Assembly: GCF_003115845.1 (NCBI RefSeq)
Contig: NZ_KZ819028.1
Location: 124,001 to 188,000, forward strand
Length of the DNA: 64,000 nt
Direction of reading: 5' to 3'
Source of the DNA: Brenneria roseae subsp. roseae
Lineage (GTDB): Bacteria > Pseudomonadota > Gammaproteobacteria > Enterobacterales > Enterobacteriaceae
This document shows positions 38,075-47,546 of the stretch, in pieces; positions within the stretch are counted from its first letter, which is position 1; each line of letters begins with the position of its first letter. The notes under the pieces were generated by a model. The model saw only the letters and a program-made list of their open reading frames with translations, did no database searches and was not told the origin of the DNA. Position numbers and translations under genes: made by a program.

Positions 38075-38843
38075 CGCCGTTATCCACCAGCATCACATTA
38101 ATCCCCTTTTCTCGTAATGCGCGCAGATAATCCGGACTGATATCGCTGTCGGTAATCAGGATATCCACATCTTCCAGCGAACAGACCACATTCGGACTTT
38201 TACGGCCAAACTTGGACGAGTCTACCAGCAAAACCCGCTGCTTGGCGGCGCGGCACATCGCCTGGCTAACCGCATGTAACTCATTGAACGTGGTCACGCC
38301 GGCGTTCATATCAACGCCATCTGCGCCGATAAATAACTTGTCAAAACTGAAATACGAGAAGGCGGCCTCTGCCAGGCTGCCGTGAAAAGTGGCGGAATTT
38401 TTACGATAGGTCCCGCCTGGCATCAGAATGGTCTGGTCGTTATTCAGCTCAACCAACTCATTCACAATACTCAGGCTGTTAGTCATTACCGTAATGTTGT
38501 TGAACTGCGCCAGCCACGGCACCATTTGCAGCACCGTGCTGCCTCCATCGAAGATCAGCGAGTCGCCATCGTTAATCAAGGTTGCCGCAACGCGGGCAAT
38601 CTGCTTCTTTTTGGCCGTGTTGATGTGGGTTTTGCGATCGATTGGCTGATCGCCTTCCTCACGGCTCAGCATCACGCCGCCATAGGTGCGGATAACCGCG
38701 CCTTCCTCTTCCAGAACCGTTAAATCCTTCCGGATTGTGGTTCCGGTAGTATTAAAACGGCTAACCAACGCTTCCACCGAGGCTTTACTGTGAGTTTGCA
38801 GATACTCAAGAATGGCAGCCTGCCGCTGCTTAGGTTTCATCAC
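38067..38843 (-). CDS. srlR: DeoR-family repressor of the sorbitol operon
   Basis: A 258-residue DeoR repressor. N-terminal winged helix: [20 protein letters not shown] and [27 protein letters not shown]. The sugar-phosphate-sensing domain contains [16 protein letters not shown] and [12 protein letters not shown]. Position after gutM identifies it as SrlR (GutR), which represses the srl genes without sorbitol phosphate. Candidate operators are at 42230-42257. The gap before it (38844-38941) is AT-rich and may hold a secondary promoter. Confidence 0.93.
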   Translation of the reverse strand: MMKPKQRQAAILEYLQTHSKASVEALVSRFNTTGTTIRKDLTVLEEEGAVIRTYGGVMLSREEGDQPIDRKTHINTAKKKQIARVAATLINDGDSLIFDGGSTVLQMVPWLAQFNNITVMTNSLSIVNELVELNNDQTILMPGGTYRKNSATFHGSLAEAAFSYFSFDKLFIGADGVDMNAGVTTFNELHAVSQAMCRAAKQRVLLVDSSKFGRKSPNVVCSLEDVDILITDSDISPDYLRALREKGINVMLVDNGDE

Positions 38844-38941
38844 GATATTTATCCCGATATGCTATTTTCACCGCTTCCTTTACAAACCGACAACAGCATA
38901 AAAACAAAGAATGAAAGGAAGTTTCTTTTAAAATGAAAATA

Positions 38942-39307
38942 TCATGATTTCGGTTTAATCGCTAATGAAAGCGCCGTTTGACATGCCAGCTCTTTCGGGA
39001 AGATCACATTTGGCGTCAGTTGCGTTCTCTTCAGGCCGATCAGCGTCGGCATCGGCTGAGGTCGGGCGAACACCGTGAAACCGCGCATGATAAACCCGTC
39101 ACACACTCGCTCCTGTTCGTCAAAAGCCAGCGCCATCACGACCCTGGCCTTAAATCTGCCCGTCGAGCGCCCAATCCCCACCGTCACGCCATTGCTGCAT
39201 AGCGCGTCAAACGCCTGATTAAAACGACGCAGTTGCCACCACCCCAAAGCAATCTGCAACACCCAGGCGCCGATGGCGCACGTAATCAAAACCGATGCCG
39301 GACTCAT
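38942..39307 (-). CDS. gutM: Glucitol operon activator protein GutM
   Basis: A 121-residue protein with an N-terminal membrane anchor (VLITCAIGAWVLQIALGWW). GutM activates the srl operon in E. coli by an incompletely known mechanism. The sequence WQLRRFNQAFDALCSNG and GRSTGRFKARVVMALAFDE is characteristic, and the location between srlD and srlR is the standard one. It lies 55 bases after srlD. Confidence 0.92.
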   Translation of the reverse strand: MSPASVLITCAIGAWVLQIALGWWQLRRFNQAFDALCSNGVTVGIGRSTGRFKARVVMALAFDEQERVCDGFIMRGFTVFARPQPMPTLIGLKRTQLTPNVIFPKELACQTALSLAIKPKS

Positions 39308-39362
39308 TTCTCCTCCCGTTACGATCGTCCTCCGGCATTCCGGCCCAGAGAAGTCTGTTTGT

Positions 39363-40142
39363 TCAGAACATCACCTGTCCGCCGGTGATATTGATCGACT
39401 GACCGGTACAATACGACGCCTTATCGCTGGCATAATACAGCAGCGTGTTCAGCACATCCTGATAGTCACACCCCCGCCTCAGCGGTACCTTGTCGATGTA
39501 GTATTTTTCCACCTCTTCCGGCCGGATACCCAGTTTTTTGGCATACTGCGGAAGTAGCGACTGGAACATCGGCGATTTCAACAGATTACCCAACATCAAA
39601 GAGTGCACGGTGATACCGTACTCAGCCAGATCCAACGCCATAGACTGCGTCAGCCCGACGCCGCCGAACTTGGCCGCGCTGTAGCCGGAGTTGTGTTTGC
39701 TGCCCACTTTTCCGGACTTGGAGTTAATCTGGATGATACGCCCGGCAATGCCGTCGCGGATCATCAGACTCGCGAACTCACGCGCGCACAGGAAATAGCC
39801 GACCAGGTTGACCTGCAACGACAGGTCGAAATCATTAAGTTGAAACTGGGTAAGCGGCGCCGCTTTCGCCACGCCCGCGCTGTAAACCAGCAGATTAACC
39901 TGACCGAAATGCGAGTCCACTTCCTGCGCCAGTTGCCTGACCTGCGCTTCATCCGTTGCATCCGCGCCAAAACCCCAGGCGCTGCCGGCGCCGTAACGCG
40001 CATTAATCTCCTCCGCCACCTCATCGGCGTGTCGCGTGTTCAAATCGGCCACTGCCACGCGATACCCCGCCTCAGCCAATCCCATACACAGGAACGCACC
40101 GAGAGTCTGTCCCCCACCGATGACGACCGCAACCTGTTTCAT
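39363..40142 (-). CDS. srlD: Sorbitol-6-phosphate 2-dehydrogenase
   Basis: A 259-residue SDR enzyme, the length of E. coli SrlD, that oxidises sorbitol 6-phosphate to fructose 6-phosphate with NAD. Cofactor motif GGGQTLGAFL (residues 9-18), NLLVYSAGVAKA, active-site SGYSAAKFGGVGL (Tyr/Lys), and the end SINITGGQVMF. It lies 21 bases after srlB in the operon. Its product can feed glycolysis or the divergent fructose-6-phosphate aldolase. Confidence 0.95.
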   Translation of the reverse strand: MKQVAVVIGGGQTLGAFLCMGLAEAGYRVAVADLNTRHADEVAEEINARYGAGSAWGFGADATDEAQVRQLAQEVDSHFGQVNLLVYSAGVAKAAPLTQFQLNDFDLSLQVNLVGYFLCAREFASLMIRDGIAGRIIQINSKSGKVGSKHNSGYSAAKFGGVGLTQSMALDLAEYGITVHSLMLGNLLKSPMFQSLLPQYAKKLGIRPEEVEKYYIDKVPLRRGCDYQDVLNTLLYYASDKASYCTGQSINITGGQVMF

Positions 40143-40163
40143 ATATCTACTCCTAACTGAAAT

Positions 40164-40526
40164 TTAAGCCAAAATCGTTAACGTACTGCCTACCGGAATA
40201 TCTTTTGGCGTCGCGCCCTCCACGTGAATGGTGCCCGGGAATTCCGCCTGGGCGGCGCCGTCAAACCGGATAGTGATATGTCCCAGCTCGCGCAGGTTCT
40301 GCGTCGCCACGTTGCCTACCGCGGTGATTGGATACTCGGCGTCAGCCAGTCTCAGCGTACTCCCGGCGCTCACTTCGCCATTCATCTCGCCGTGCCGGTG
40401 GATAAAGCAGAAAGCTTCGATATCCGCCGGCGCACCTTCGCGAAAGGTAATCATCATGTTTTCAATCAGCGACTCGCGCGCGTTATCGCCGACCCGGGTA
40501 AAAACCGTCTGAAAAATCGTATTCAT
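40164..40526 (-). CDS. srlB: Sorbitol PTS enzyme IIA
   Basis: A 120-residue cytoplasmic EIIA of the glucitol type. The phosphorylated histidine is expected at His43 in CFIHRHGE. It passes phosphate from HPr to the IIB domain of SrlE. It lies 23 bases after srlE. Length and motif agree with E. coli SrlB. Confidence 0.95.
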   Translation of the reverse strand: MNTIFQTVFTRVGDNARESLIENMMITFREGAPADIEAFCFIHRHGEMNGEVSAGSTLRLADAEYPITAVGNVATQNLRELGHITIRFDGAAQAEFPGTIHVEGATPKDIPVGSTLTILA

Positions 40527-40549
40527 GCGTACTCCTCAACCGAATGAAT

Positions 40550-41536
40550 TTACTGATAAATAAAGCCGGATACCGCCCAGGCAAGCAGCACGGTAGGAGC
40601 GCCGGTCAGGAAGCGCCCCACCAGAACCGAAGGCACGCCCACGCGTACGGTGTCCTGTTTGGCTTCTGCCAGCGACAGGCCGACGGGAATGAAATCGCAC
40701 GCCGCCTGCGCGTTAATCGCGAACAGCGCCGGCAGCGCCAGATGCGGCGGAATGCTCCCCTGACCGATCTGCACGCCGACCAGCACGCCGATAACCTGTG
40801 CGATAACCGCTCCGGGGCCGAGAAAAGGAGAAAGCAGCGGGAACGAACAGATCAACGCCAGCGTCACCAGACCGATCGGACTGTTCGCCAGCGGCGTCAG
40901 GCCGTGGGCAATCAGGTCGCCCAGCCCGGACGCCATGATGATGCCGATCAGCGCTGAGACGAACGCCATAAACGGCAGGATGGTTTTCAGTACCGTGTCG
41001 ATGGTTTCCCGGCCGGCCTGGAAAAACACCGCCACCACCGACCCCATACCCATGCCGATTTTGGCCAGCAACCCATCGCTCTGTTCGGTAATTTTTCTAC
41101 TACTGTCGTACTCTCGCTCAATTCCGCCAGCGGTTGGAGCGGCTTTAGGCGCCGTAATCCCGTCACTCGACGCGTCCACCAGTTGAATATGCTTTTCGCG
41201 TACGCCAGAGACATAAATATCCTCGGTGATGAACTGCGCCAGCGGGCCGGACTTCCCGGTAGAGTGGATATTCACCGTCGGAATGCGGCGCTTGGGATAG
41301 ATCCCGCAGCGCAGCGTGCCGCCACAGTCAATCACGGCTACGCCGATTTCCTCTTCCGGCGGTTCGCCGTCTTTAAAGCCATCCACCGCCGGCCAACCGG
41401 TCAGTTCACTCAGGCGATCGACAATCGCCGGCCGCGTTCCCGCCGTTATATACACAATCTTCTTCCCTGGCACGGCCTCAATCAGTAACGGGCCACCCCA
41501 ACCGCTTTCGCCTTTTTCAATACGGACGTTGTTCAT
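40550..41536 (-). CDS. srlE: Sorbitol PTS enzyme IIBC
   Basis: A 328-residue protein with an N-terminal IIB domain ([14 protein letters not shown], likely phosphocysteine Cys77) and a C-terminal membrane domain starting near residue 170 ([24 protein letters not shown]). It works with SrlA to import sorbitol and release sorbitol 6-phosphate. The motif [21 protein letters not shown] and [20 protein letters not shown] are typical of SrlE. It lies 14 bases after srlA. Confidence 0.94.
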   Translation of the reverse strand: MNNVRIEKGESGWGGPLLIEAVPGKKIVYITAGTRPAIVDRLSELTGWPAVDGFKDGEPPEEEIGVAVIDCGGTLRCGIYPKRRIPTVNIHSTGKSGPLAQFITEDIYVSGVREKHIQLVDASSDGITAPKAAPTAGGIEREYDSSRKITEQSDGLLAKIGMGMGSVVAVFFQAGRETIDTVLKTILPFMAFVSALIGIIMASGLGDLIAHGLTPLANSPIGLVTLALICSFPLLSPFLGPGAVIAQVIGVLVGVQIGQGSIPPHLALPALFAINAQAACDFIPVGLSLAEAKQDTVRVGVPSVLVGRFLTGAPTVLLAWAVSGFIYQ

Positions 41537-41550
41537 ATAAGAGTCTCCGC

Positions 41551-42099
41551 TTAAAGCCGGACCTGGCGGTCAAGCTGGATGGACATTTTGCGTTCAAAGA
41601 TGGACGTGGTCAGATCGGTGATCCAGCCGCGGAAAAAGTTGGTCAGCATGCCAACCAGCAAATAGCTCACGGCCAACGGCGCCAGCGGCAGCCCCAGCGT
41701 TGTCAGCCCGTTGGCGATGCCGAGGTAGACAAACAGTTCACCCGGATTGATATGGGGAAACAGACCGTTCATCGAATGGCAGCTATAGGACGCGGCGGCA
41801 TAATAGCTGGGCTTATATTTCTCCGGCATAAAACGCCCCAGGCTCAACGTCATCGGGTTGCAGAACACGAAGGTGCCGATCACCGGCAAGATCAGATACC
41901 GGGATAAGGGATTGCCGGCACAGCGCTGTGCCAACCGCTCTATGCGCTCCTGACCGACAAATACAATTAAGGCGTTCATAACGACTAACAGACTTATCAG
42001 TAAAGGCAGTATGCCGGTGACCATACCGACAAAAACTTCGCCACCTTTCTGGAACAGGCCGATAAACCACTCAGCCCCGTGGGTGATGACCTCTATCAT
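41551..42099 (-). CDS. srlA: Sorbitol PTS enzyme IIC
   Basis: A 182-residue inner-membrane protein, the first gene of the srl operon. Membrane segments include [26 protein letters not shown] and [22 protein letters not shown]; the conserved [41 protein letters not shown] block marks the GutA family (quoted here in parts: [11 protein letters not shown] and [10 protein letters not shown]). It forms the sorbitol channel with SrlE. Confidence 0.94.
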   Translation of the reverse strand: MIEVITHGAEWFIGLFQKGGEVFVGMVTGILPLLISLLVVMNALIVFVGQERIERLAQRCAGNPLSRYLILPVIGTFVFCNPMTLSLGRFMPEKYKPSYYAAASYSCHSMNGLFPHINPGELFVYLGIANGLTTLGLPLAPLAVSYLLVGMLTNFFRGWITDLTTSIFERKMSIQLDRQVRL

Positions 42100-42229
42100 T
42101 CTCGCTCTCCTGTTTCCTCTGGTGTGTGCTCAACGGCAGGCGATCGCGCCGCCCCCGTTAAGATGCTAATAAAGTATAATCAAAATTCTTTTTTTAATTT
42201 TAAATTGATCACACTTTGAAAGTTATTTA

Positions 42230-42257
42230 TTTCAAAATGAAACCTAAATGATAGGTT
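42230..42257. promoter_or_regulatory. Candidate operators between srlA and fructose-6-P aldolase
   Basis: Two palindromes lie in the 195-base divergent gap: TTTCA-AAA-TGAAA (42230-42242) and AACCTA-AATGA-TAGGTT (42241-42257). A possible CRP half-site (TGATCACA, near 42206-42213) is adjacent. They are reasonable SrlR sites for one or both directions, but the SrlR consensus was not checked. Confidence 0.45.
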
Positions 42258-42294
42258 AATATGAAAGATAACAAATGAGGAGAGGAAAGAAGTC

Positions 42295-42957
42295 ATGCAG
42301 ATCTATCTTGATACCGCGGATATCGACGCCGTCACCCGATTAGCACGCACGCTGCCGCTGGCAGGTGTAACCACAAATCCCAGTATTATCGCCGCCGCAG
42401 GTGTTCCCATCCGCCAGCGATTACCGGAACTGCATCAGGCGCTGGCGGGGAAAGGACGTCTTTTTGCCCAGGTTCTGGCGGGAAACGCAAAGGAGATGGT
42501 CAAGGAAGCGTTTGAACTGAGGCGGTGCATTGCCGACCTGATCGTCAAAGTCCCAGCCACCGCGGAAGGTCTGGCGGCGATAAAGATCTTGCACAGCGAG
42601 GGCATCCCCACGCTGGGAACCGCCGTCTACGGCGCGGCGCAAGGGCTGTTTTCCGCACTGGCAGGCGCAGAATATGTGGCGCCGTATGTCAATCGCATCG
42701 ACGCGCAGGGAGGCAACGGGATACAGACCGTGAGCGAACTTCAACAATTGCTGACGCTGCACGCGCCGCACGCCACGGTACTGGCGGCCAGTTTTAAAAC
42801 GCCGCGTCAGGCGCTGGACTGCATGCTGGCAGGATGCCGGGCCATTACGCTGCCTGTCGACGTGGCGGAACAGTTTATCAATACGCCCGCGGTACTGGCG
42901 GCAATAGGAAAATTCGATAACGACTGGAAGAAAGCGTTTGGCAGCTTGACGCTATAA
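42295..42957 (+). CDS. fsaA: Fructose-6-phosphate aldolase
   Basis: A 220-residue transaldolase-like enzyme that cleaves fructose 6-phosphate to dihydroxyacetone and glyceraldehyde 3-phosphate, and makes the reverse aldol. The Schiff-base lysine is Lys85 in [54 protein letters not shown] and [17 protein letters not shown] match E. coli FsaA/FsaB. It is divergent from srlA, so it may be induced by sorbitol. FsaA and FsaB are close; the letter is tentative. Confidence 0.92.
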   Translation: MQIYLDTADIDAVTRLARTLPLAGVTTNPSIIAAAGVPIRQRLPELHQALAGKGRLFAQVLAGNAKEMVKEAFELRRCIADLIVKVPATAEGLAAIKILHSEGIPTLGTAVYGAAQGLFSALAGAEYVAPYVNRIDAQGGNGIQTVSELQQLLTLHAPHATVLAASFKTPRQALDCMLAGCRAITLPVDVAEQFINTPAVLAAIGKFDNDWKKAFGSLTL

Positions 42958-42997
42958 AGTGAAGAACATTTTCTTTCAAGATAAAAGAGAAATCGTG

Positions 42998-43039
42998 GCG
43001 ATGCGTTTGTACGCGTTATTCCGCGTACAAACGCATCGC
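42998..43039. terminator. 18-bp perfect inverted repeat between convergent genes
   Basis: GCGATGCGTTTGTACGCG (42998-43015) and its exact complement (43022-43039) flank a 6-base loop, between the aldolase stop and the dcuR stop. This is an unusually long perfect stem. No T-run follows, but the position suggests bidirectional termination or mRNA 3'-end protection. Confidence 0.6.
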
Positions 43040-43061
43040 GTATACGGCGGGAATGCCTGCT

Positions 43062-43784
43062 CTATTCGCAATACTGCCGCAACGCATCCTGCTTTTCCGG
43101 CAACAAGCGATAGAGATACACCGGACGGCCCGTTGAACCATACAGAATATTGGTGGCAAGAATACCGGTCTCAGCCAGATAGATCAGATACTTACGGCAC
43201 GAGACGCGGGAAATGCCGATAGCATTGGCCAGCATTTCCGTTGAAAATTCAGCCCCCTGATTCCCTTCAATCCACTCACACACGGTGCGCAACGTTAAGC
43301 TGGTCAGTCCTTTCGGCAGTTTCTTACGCTCACTGGCCGAATTGCTGTTGGTACGGCGAATCAGGTTATCGATATCAGACTGCGCCACGAAATCACGGTG
43401 TTTCAGTAAATTCGCTTCTTCACGGTAGGCCGTTAATGCCTGTTCAAAACGGGAGAACTGGAAAGGCTTGATCAGGTAATCCACCACACCGTAGTGCAGC
43501 GCTTTTTTGATGGTATGGACGTCACTGGCGGAAGAAATAATAATCACATCCGTCTTCTCACTGAATTCACGGATGGTTGGCAACAAATCCAGCCCGTTAT
43601 CCTGCTGCATATAGATATCCAGCAACACCAGGTCGATTTCGGAATTCGGTTGCATCAGTAAATTTCTTGCCTGTTGCAATGTGGGCACTGTCGCATAACA
43701 GCTAAATCCGGAAACCTGATTCAGATAAGATTTATTTAGCTCTGCAACCATGGCATCGTCATCAACAATCAGTACATTAATCAT
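43062..43784 (-). CDS. dcuR: Response regulator DcuR (CitB family)
   Basis: A 240-residue regulator with receiver domain (acidic pair DDD near residue 8, phospho-Asp56 in LVLLDIYMQ, Lys in YLIKPFQ) and a C-terminal helix-turn-helix (FSTEMLANAIGISRVSCRKYLIYL). It follows E. coli DcuR closely, including LPKGLTSLTLRTVCEWI and GRPVYLYR. DcuR activates C4-dicarboxylate or citrate uptake genes when phosphorylated by DcuS. The start MINVLIVDDD was chosen over the longer frame; it overlaps dcuS by 8 bases. Confidence 0.92.
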   Translation of the reverse strand: MINVLIVDDDAMVAELNKSYLNQVSGFSCYATVPTLQQARNLLMQPNSEIDLVLLDIYMQQDNGLDLLPTIREFSEKTDVIIISSASDVHTIKKALHYGVVDYLIKPFQFSRFEQALTAYREEANLLKHRDFVAQSDIDNLIRRTNSNSASERKKLPKGLTSLTLRTVCEWIEGNQGAEFSTEMLANAIGISRVSCRKYLIYLAETGILATNILYGSTGRPVYLYRLLPEKQDALRQYCE

Positions 43785-45390
43785 GGTCAAACAGCCTTGC
43801 TTGATAAGGGATATTAACGAAAAACTGGGTATATACCTCAGGTTCCGACTCAAAATCGATGTGGCCGCCGATCTTTTCCAGACTCTGTTTGGTCAGATAC
43901 AGGCCAATACCGCGTCCACTGCCTTTAGTGGAAAAACCTTGCTCATAAATACGTTCCTGATCCGCCAGCGCAATGCCGGGGCCGTCATCACCAACCGTAA
44001 CATGTAAACGTCCATCCTGATGATGGAAACTGACGCTGATTTCGCAATTTTCCTGGCCGTTTATGGCGTCCATGGCGTTCTCAATCAGGTTACCCAGCAC
44101 CGTAATCAATTCATTGGTTGCATCGACATTATCCGTGTCCGGCAACAGACTTTCTTCGCTAATGGATAACGTAATGCCAAGATCGCGGGCGCGGTTAATT
44201 TTACCCAACAAGAAACCGGCGATCACCGGCGATTTTACTTTACGAATAATGGAGCCAATTTCCGCCTGATAGTTATTGGCGGTTTTCAAAATATAATTCT
44301 CCAGCTGAGAATAATATTTTAAATGCAGCATCCCCAATATCACATGCAGCTTATTCATAAACTCATGCGACTGCGCCCGCAGGGCGTCCGCATAGTAGGA
44401 CATCCCGGTCAAACGCTGTAGTAGCTGACTGATCTCCGTTTTATCACGAAACGTCGCGATTGCCCCGATAATATCGCCCTTCACAAACACCGGCACGGTA
44501 TTGGTCAGCAACAGGTGTCCGTTAAAGTTGATTTCCTCATCACGACGGGGAGTGCCGCTTTCCAAAACCTGCTTCAGGTGTAAGTGCTCCAGCCATTGCT
44601 CGCTGACGCGCTCCGTAGACTTATTCAGCAACGGATTATCCTGACGGAATAGCCGCCTGGCCTCATCGTTAATCACGGTAATACGCGCCTGTTGATCAAC
44701 CGCGATCACACCTTCCTTGATATGTTTCAACATGGCATTACGCTGTTCAAACAGATTGGATATTTCGAACGGTTCAAAACCCAGCATAATCCGTTTGAGC
44801 ACCTTCACCAGAATCAAGGTTCCCAACCAGCCGACCAGCGCCCCGGCAAGGATTGCCCACGGGATCATCCAACGGTTATCACTGATAACTTTTTGCACAC
44901 TGGTCAACGCAATGCCGAGCGCAACCACGCCGACCTGCCGATGATCGTAGTCAAACACCGGCGTAAACACCCTCAATGCCGGATCAAGCGTGCCACGGTT
45001 AATCGAGGTGTTTTCCACCCCCAGCAGCGAGGGATAAATGTCGCGACCGGCAAAATATTCACCAATCCTTTCCGGTTCCGGATGACTGTGGCGAATGGTA
45101 TCCATATCGGTGACGGTAACGAAGAGCAACTGATTACGCTGACGGACCATTTCCGCCGCCCGTTGAACGTCATCCGGATTTCCAAAGCCCTTCAGGTCAT
45201 TAATAACCGCAGGGGAAGCAGCAAAGGTACGGGCAATCGAGAAGGCTTTTTCCCGCAGATGATCTTCTGATAATTGATTGATGCGAAAAAACAATAAGGA
45301 GTACACCATCAACAATACTGCGCCAATCACAACAGAAACCATTAGAAACACCGACGTCCCTAACTTCAACGGTGCTTTTTTCTTGCTCAT
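43777..45390 (-). CDS. dcuS: C4-dicarboxylate/citrate sensor kinase DcuS
   Basis: A 537-residue membrane histidine kinase. Two membrane segments (about 14-36 and 175-200) enclose a periplasmic PAS domain. The ligand residues known from E. coli DcuS (Arg107, His110, Phe120, Arg147, Phe149) are all present as Arg100, His103, Phe113, Arg140 and Phe142, with constant offset. A cytoplasmic PAS follows, then the HEFMNKLHVILGMLHL phosphorylation helix and the ATPase motifs NLIENAMDAI, DDGPGI and GSGRGIGL. The ATG at 45390 has GGAG upstream. It should sense fumarate, succinate, malate or citrate. Confidence 0.93.
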   Translation of the reverse strand: MSKKKAPLKLGTSVFLMVSVVIGAVLLMVYSLLFFRINQLSEDHLREKAFSIARTFAASPAVINDLKGFGNPDDVQRAAEMVRQRNQLLFVTVTDMDTIRHSHPEPERIGEYFAGRDIYPSLLGVENTSINRGTLDPALRVFTPVFDYDHRQVGVVALGIALTSVQKVISDNRWMIPWAILAGALVGWLGTLILVKVLKRIMLGFEPFEISNLFEQRNAMLKHIKEGVIAVDQQARITVINDEARRLFRQDNPLLNKSTERVSEQWLEHLHLKQVLESGTPRRDEEINFNGHLLLTNTVPVFVKGDIIGAIATFRDKTEISQLLQRLTGMSYYADALRAQSHEFMNKLHVILGMLHLKYYSQLENYILKTANNYQAEIGSIIRKVKSPVIAGFLLGKINRARDLGITLSISEESLLPDTDNVDATNELITVLGNLIENAMDAINGQENCEISVSFHHQDGRLHVTVGDDGPGIALADQERIYEQGFSTKGSGRGIGLYLTKQSLEKIGGHIDFESEPEVYTQFFVNIPYQARLFDHD

Positions 45391-45542
45391 GTCGCTCTCC
45401 AGAATAACCATCATGACACCGTTATCTTATACTGTTTCGCCACTTTTCGCGTATTGGGATAAACGCGCCAACCACGGGTGGTTGAGCGCGTTATATTAGA
45501 AAGGAACTAGAATAAAGCTGAAGACAAGGGCGTTATCTGGCC

Positions 45543-46955
45543 TTACCAGAAACCAAGCAGTTTCCACCACATGCCGCCCACACCCAACCAGATTGGAATG
45601 ATGACCAGGCTGACAAAGAAACCAATCTTCCACCAGGTGCTCAACGGCACGTAACCACAGCCAAACAGAATCGGCGCCGGTCCACTGGAATAGTGGGTCG
45701 TGGACATAAACAGGTTACTGAAGATACCGAAAACCAGCACGGTCAGCATCGGTGGCGCACCTGCCGCCAGCGCAATCGAAACAAAAATCGCATACATCGC
45801 ACTGATGTGGGCAATCGCACTCGCCATCAGATAGTGGCTGTAGTAGTAAACCAGCAGCAGCAGGCCGAGCATCGGCAACCAGTGCATACCGCTTACCGCA
45901 CTACCTGCCAGCCCTCCCATCCAGGCAATCAACCCCATTTTGTTAAGCTGTCCCGCCAGCGTCATCAGCACGGCGAACCAGACAACGGTGTGCCACGCTT
46001 CTTTTTCACCGACCACGTCATCCCAGGTCAGGGCACGGCTGAGCAGCAGCACACTCAGCCCCGCCAGCGCCGTCAGGGTGGCATCAATGTTCAACGTAGA
46101 ACCCAGCACCCAGAACGTCACCAGACCCACGAAGACGCCTAATACGACCCATTCATCGCGGCTCATCGCCCCCATTTCACGCAGCCTTTCGACAGCAATG
46201 GCGCGCATTTCTGAGGTTTTTTTCAGTTCCGGCGGATAGAAGCGGTAGATCAGATAAGGAATCAGCGCCAGCGACAGGAAACCAGGCAACAACGTGGCCA
46301 ATGCCCAATCGGTCCAACTGATATGAATACCGAACTGAGACGCCAGCTTGGCAACCATCGGGTTGCCCGCCATGGAGGTCATGAACATCGCTGACGTTAC
46401 GGCGTTACACTGGAAAATGGACTGCACCAGGAAAGCGCCGATACGACGCTGCGTGCCTTTTTCCGGCGTTGAATCATACGCTTCGGAAATGGAGCGGAAC
46501 AGCGGCGTGATAATCCCGCCACAGCGTGCGGAGGTGGAAGGCATGGCGGGCGCAAACAGTAAATCGGTGAATACCAATCCATAGGCCAGGCCCAGTGAGC
46601 TGTTACCCAGTTTGCTGATAAACAGCAGACCGATACGGCGGCCAAAACCGGTCTTGATAAATCCGCGGGAAATAAAGAACGCGCAGGCGATCATCCAGAT
46701 GGTCGGATCGCTGAATCCCGCCAAAACATCTTTAATGGATAACAGACCGAGGATTGCGACAGACGTCAGGCTGAACATTGCCATGGCGCCGAGCGGGTAA
46801 GGCGAGAGAATCAGACCGACAACCGTGGCAATAAAAATCGCCATTAAATGCCAGGCGTCGGGTTTAACCCCTTCAGGAACCGGGAGTAACCATAACCCAC
46901 CGGCAATACAAAGTATGATCAGGAGCTTTAGCAACCTGCTACTATTTGCAGACAT
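45543..46955 (-). CDS. DASS-family di/tricarboxylate transporter (CitT-like)
   Basis: A 470-residue inner-membrane transporter of the divalent-anion:sodium-symporter family. Signature Ser-x-Thr-type loops are visible: APAMPSTSARCGGIITP (like CitT FTPSNTARTGG) and STTHYSSGPAPILFGCGYV in the second half. N-terminus: LIILCIAGGLWLLPVPEGVKPDAWHL. Relatives exchange citrate, tartrate or 2-oxoglutarate for succinate. A start at 46973 would add six residues; the ribosome site does not decide. It lies upstream of dcuS on the same strand, 152 bases away, so DcuR is the likely regulator. The substrate is not fixed. Confidence 0.87.
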   Translation of the reverse strand: MSANSSRLLKLLIILCIAGGLWLLPVPEGVKPDAWHLMAIFIATVVGLILSPYPLGAMAMFSLTSVAILGLLSIKDVLAGFSDPTIWMIACAFFISRGFIKTGFGRRIGLLFISKLGNSSLGLAYGLVFTDLLFAPAMPSTSARCGGIITPLFRSISEAYDSTPEKGTQRRIGAFLVQSIFQCNAVTSAMFMTSMAGNPMVAKLASQFGIHISWTDWALATLLPGFLSLALIPYLIYRFYPPELKKTSEMRAIAVERLREMGAMSRDEWVVLGVFVGLVTFWVLGSTLNIDATLTALAGLSVLLLSRALTWDDVVGEKEAWHTVVWFAVLMTLAGQLNKMGLIAWMGGLAGSAVSGMHWLPMLGLLLLVYYYSHYLMASAIAHISAMYAIFVSIALAAGAPPMLTVLVFGIFSNLFMSTTHYSSGPAPILFGCGYVPLSTWWKIGFFVSLVIIPIWLGVGGMWWKLLGFW

Positions 46956-47546
46956 AAGAACACCACTCTTCATTAAAACGAATTCTCTAATTCACGACGG
47001 ATGTCCCGTGCGGAAGCGTTGGCGTTTCTTTTATTCTTCCTTCATCATCCAGCAGGTTAATGCGATATTAACGAGCACAACAGGAAACATCTGTGGAAAA
47101 AAAAGGACGAGAAAATAACAGGTCAGGGGGCTTTTCTCGTCCCATCAAATCGAATAACTAATGAAAAGATAATATTATAAAGCGATCTGAAAATAGCATT
47201 ACTTTAATTACTAAATGTGATTATTAGTTTATTTAGCAATTCTTTTTTAGGATAATGGGGAAAATAAAAAACCTTTAAATTCAATAATAATTGACAATTA
47301 AAGAACATAAAATTAACTTGAATCCACCTTATAAACCCAATATAAAAACCACATTATTTGAAAGGTCTTTATATTCCTTTTTACCGCCAACCATTTATAC
47401 AAATTTATTTATTTTAAACACAATATTCCCATTAAATAAAAATAATTAAGGAGAGGAATTCTCCCCTCCTTAATTGGTTTTATTTTTTATCCTGACGATA
47501 ACATTTCAGCACGCTTTTCAAGCAAATGGCTTTCCCGCCGTGTGCG
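46956..47546. other. AT-rich intergenic region
   Basis: About 590 bases holding the DASS gene promoter at its left and the yidE terminator at its right. The stretch 47160-47440 is extremely AT-rich. No gene or defined operator was seen. Confidence 0.6.
47444..47475. terminator. Terminator behind yidE
   Basis: AATTAAGGAG (47444-47453) and CTCCTTAATT (47466-47475) form a 10-bp stem with further pairing in the AGGAATTCTCC core. On the minus strand it is followed by ATTTTTATTT, on the plus strand by GGTTTTATTTTTT. It serves yidE and could act both ways. Confidence 0.8.
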
